From JAQGHB01 sp036384495 (lineage in GTDB: Bacteria; Patescibacteriota; Saccharimonadia; Saccharimonadales; UBA4665), in assembly GCA_036384495.1 (NCBI GenBank), contig DASVMD010000023.1, forward strand, positions 1 to 12,101: 12,101 bases of DNA, written 5' to 3'. Position numbers and translations under genes: made by a program. Positions 10,275 through 12,101 of this stretch are shown here, piece by piece (positions within the stretch are counted from its first letter, which is position 1; each line of letters starts with the position of its first letter). The notes below the pieces were generated by a model. The model was not told the origin of the DNA and ran no database searches. It saw only the letters and a program-made list of their open reading frames with translations.

Positions 10275-12101
10275 AAAAATCCAAGCCCGCAGAGGCAAGT
10301 GCCAAGCGGCAGCCGCGAAAACCTCGGATTTTTTACTGGGAAGTCGGCGTATTTTTATTTATTGTCTTGATTTTCGTGCTCAAAAGCACCAATTACATGC
10401 ACAACGAGTCACTGCGCCCGAGCCATATTTTTCATGGCATAACCCACTCCGTATCCGCCCGCTACACCAGCATCCGCAAGCAGGCAATTTTTAATTCATG
10501 CCCGAAAGACAAAGTAAAAGTTTCGGTGTCAGGCGGCTTTTTATGCCGAGACAAAGTTGCCGATTCGGTGTGGCAGAACATCTACGACAGTTATCCGCTC
10601 AACGGTAACGGCCGCGAAAATATTTATCCATCGCTCGATAACGGCAGCATCCAAAGGGCCAACGATTTACTCAATAACAAAGTCGATATCGAACGCTACG
10701 CCCCGTACGCCATCGGCCACGCGCCCAACTGGACCGAAGACCCCTACAACGACAGATACTGGCGATTTAACTATTACGGATTGCGCCCGCTCACCGACCT
10801 ACTATACGCCAGCCGCACCACAAACAACCCCGTTTACCAGAAAAAACTACTGGCGCTGACCGATAGTTTTATCGATACTGGCATGAATAAACCGCACGCA
10901 TGGGACGACTACCACGCCGTGGCTTTTAGAGCCATGATTCTCAACAATATTTGGTGGAAGCTGCGTGCCGAGAATGCACTGCCTGTAGCTGATAGCACTA
11001 AAATACTAAAGGCGCTCGAGGTACATGGCGACTTTTTAGAAGATCGTAACCACTATGAGCCAGAGCACAATCATGGGACCAATGAAGCCGCAGCCCTCAA
11101 CTTATTGGCAGTTAGTATGCCTGACCTACCCCACGCAAAAAACTGGCGGCCAGTCGCTATTGAACGTATCAATTCAAGCCTGGATAGCTTAATTGATAGC
11201 GACGGGGTACTAATTGAGAATTCGCCATATTACCACTTTTATGCCTTGCAGAAATATTGGGATTTGTACCATTATTCGCAGCAACAACACGAAAAGCTGG
11301 GTAGCGATTTCGAAGCCAAGCTTAACAAAATGATAGATTATGCGACCTACATTTTAGAACCAAACTCTCATATACCGCTTTTGGGAGCATCGCTCGACTC
11401 CACCATTAATGCGCACGCTGAGTATGCTCAAATGGCCAGATCTGATCCGGCCTTTGCCTATGTTTTGTCACACGGCAAGAGAGGCAAGGAACCTACGTCA
11501 CTCAATAAGTTTTATGCAACGACCGGCCAGACAATCATGCGTTCTGGTTGGGGCGAAGGCAATAATTATACAAACCAAACCCAATTAACATTCGATGTCG
11601 GCCCCTATCGAACTAGCCACAGCGATCTGGATGCTTTAAGCCTGACATTATACGGTGCCGGCAAGGAACTACTGCCAGACGCCGGACTCTACACCTACAG
11701 CCCCGGTGTTATGCGCGATTATTTCCACGGTACTTCGTCACACAATACCGTGGTGGTTGACGGCAAAGATCAATTCCAAGGTACTGCTAAAGCTACCAAA
11801 TTAGTACAAAAAGATGGTTACACCTATCAATCGGCCCAACACCAGCTCTATGATGGCGTAACTCATGAACGCAATGTCACCATGCTCGATAAAAATCATG
11901 TTTTGGTAGTAGATAAAATGTTATCCGATCAGCAACACACCTACCAACAGCTGTTCCATCTATTCCCAGGAGCAAAGCTGACCAAGAACGGCTTGACAGT
12001 CACCGCTATGGGCACCAACCACAGCCAAAGCTTAACGATTACGCAGCTTAATCCGAGCGGAATCAGCGAAAGTGAAGTGATCAACCAAACAACGCCAAAA
12101 C
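10259..12101 (+). CDS. Membrane-anchored heparinase II/III-like (alginate-lyase-type) polysaccharide lyase, 3' end beyond window
   Basis: The frame is open from the ATG at 10259 to the right edge (614 codons). A basic tail and one hydrophobic segment (about 29-41) form a type II signal anchor, placing the rest outside the cell. An alpha/alpha-toroid domain follows, with AWDDYHAVAFRAMILNNIWW, EPEHNHGTNEAAAL (Asn271, His272, Gly273) and ENSPYYHFYAL (Tyr324, Tyr325, His326), all lyase active-site blocks. The heparinase II/III beta domain has HSDLDALSLTLYG (His454, Asp456), LLPDAGLYTY, and HNTVVVDG (495-502). Such enzymes cleave uronic-acid polysaccharides by beta-elimination. AGGAAG (10248-10253) precedes the start, and the first 16 bases overlap the synthase gene. 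Beside a synthase, it probably trims or releases the chain, as AlgL does for alginate. The last visible residues are still within the beta domain. Confidence 0.85.
   Translation, partial: MASSVKKSKPAEASAKRQPRKPRIFYWEVGVFLFIVLIFVLKSTNYMHNESLRPSHIFHGITHSVSARYTSIRKQAIFNSCPKDKVKVSVSGGFLCRDKVADSVWQNIYDSYPLNGNGRENIYPSLDNGSIQRANDLLNNKVDIERYAPYAIGHAPNWTEDPYNDRYWRFNYYGLRPLTDLLYASRTTNNPVYQKKLLALTDSFIDTGMNKPHAWDDYHAVAFRAMILNNIWWKLRAENALPVADSTKILKALEVHGDFLEDRNHYEPEHNHGTNEAAALNLLAVSMPDLPHAKNWRPVAIERINSSLDSLIDSDGVLIENSPYYHFYALQKYWDLYHYSQQQHEKLGSDFEAKLNKMIDYATYILEPNSHIPLLGASLDSTINAHAEYAQMARSDPAFAYVLSHGKRGKEPTSLNKFYATTGQTIMRSGWGEGNNYTNQTQLTFDVGPYRTSHSDLDALSLTLYGAGKELLPDAGLYTYSPGVMRDYFHGTSSHNTVVVDGKDQFQGTAKATKLVQKDGYTYQSAQHQLYDGVTHERNVTMLDKNHVLVVDKMLSDQQHTYQQLFHLFPGAKLTKNGLTVTAMGTNHSQSLTITQLNPSGISESEVINQTTPK

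Noticed and set aside
10557..10859. Short plus-strand frame rich in Thr, Pro and Ser
   Set aside because: It is an out-of-frame shadow of the lyase gene, whose own frame is open from 10259 to the window end.
1..12101. CRISPR array, tRNA, rRNA, insertion sequence or prophage genes
   Set aside because: I saw no spaced direct repeats, tRNA-like cloverleaf, transposase or phage-type gene; base use is even across the window.

Overview
The window most resembles a Candidate Phyla Radiation genome, and Candidatus Saccharibacteria (TM7) is the likeliest source. The evidence is indirect because no rRNA or marker gene is present. Genes are short and tightly packed. There is a secreted protein with an N-terminal domain that I remember from Saccharibacteria surface proteins and a C-terminal sortase-like LVNTG tail with a basic end. 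Several small proteins (61, 82 and 21 aa) are of a type I recall from the same group. At least four genes look leaderless, with the -10 hexamer 6 to 8 nt before the ATG. TGA is used as a stop by the Crp-like gene, so the Gly-recoded code of Gracilibacteria/Absconditabacteria does not apply.

Layout. 1-1681: the tail of an unknown gene faces a short-chain dehydrogenase, which is divergent from a flavin split-barrel (PNPOx-like) protein. 1682-3628: a regulatory locus with a DUF6325 protein, a 28-aa Arg-rich microprotein, a four-helix DUF7144 membrane protein, a strong hairpin and a Crp/Fnr-family regulator. 3685-4740: a leaderless DUF1905/YdeI-like gene and a PhnB-like VOC protein. 4836-6107: a secreted, sortase-tagged PKD protein. 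6132-7408: an unknown acidic protein, a 61-aa membrane protein on the minus strand, and a divergent pair of a 21-aa Lys-rich and an 82-aa protein. 7468-12101: a polysaccharide operon of nucleotide-sugar dehydrogenase, processive family 2 glycosyltransferase and membrane-anchored heparinase II/III-like lyase, the last cut by the window edge.

The most interesting signal is regulatory. The palindrome GTGA-N6-TCAC, the core of the Escherichia coli CRP site, occurs exactly three times by my reading (1698, 2318, 7025), where about 0.2 would be expected by chance. All three copies lie in intergenic promoter regions: before the DUF6325 gene, before the DUF7144 gene, and between the 61-aa membrane gene and the 21/82-aa pair. 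The Crp/Fnr protein encoded at 2954-3628 carries the RE-x-x-x-R recognition-helix residues that read this half-site in CRP, but lacks the usual cAMP-pocket residues. At two of the promoters the site is centred 41.5 to 42.5 bp before the predicted transcription start, the class II activator position. This suggests a local, CRP-like but probably cAMP-independent regulon of small envelope or stress proteins.

The second system is the downstream operon. It has the logic of alginate or hyaluronan synthesis (sugar-acid donor enzyme, membrane synthase, trimming lyase) in very compact form.
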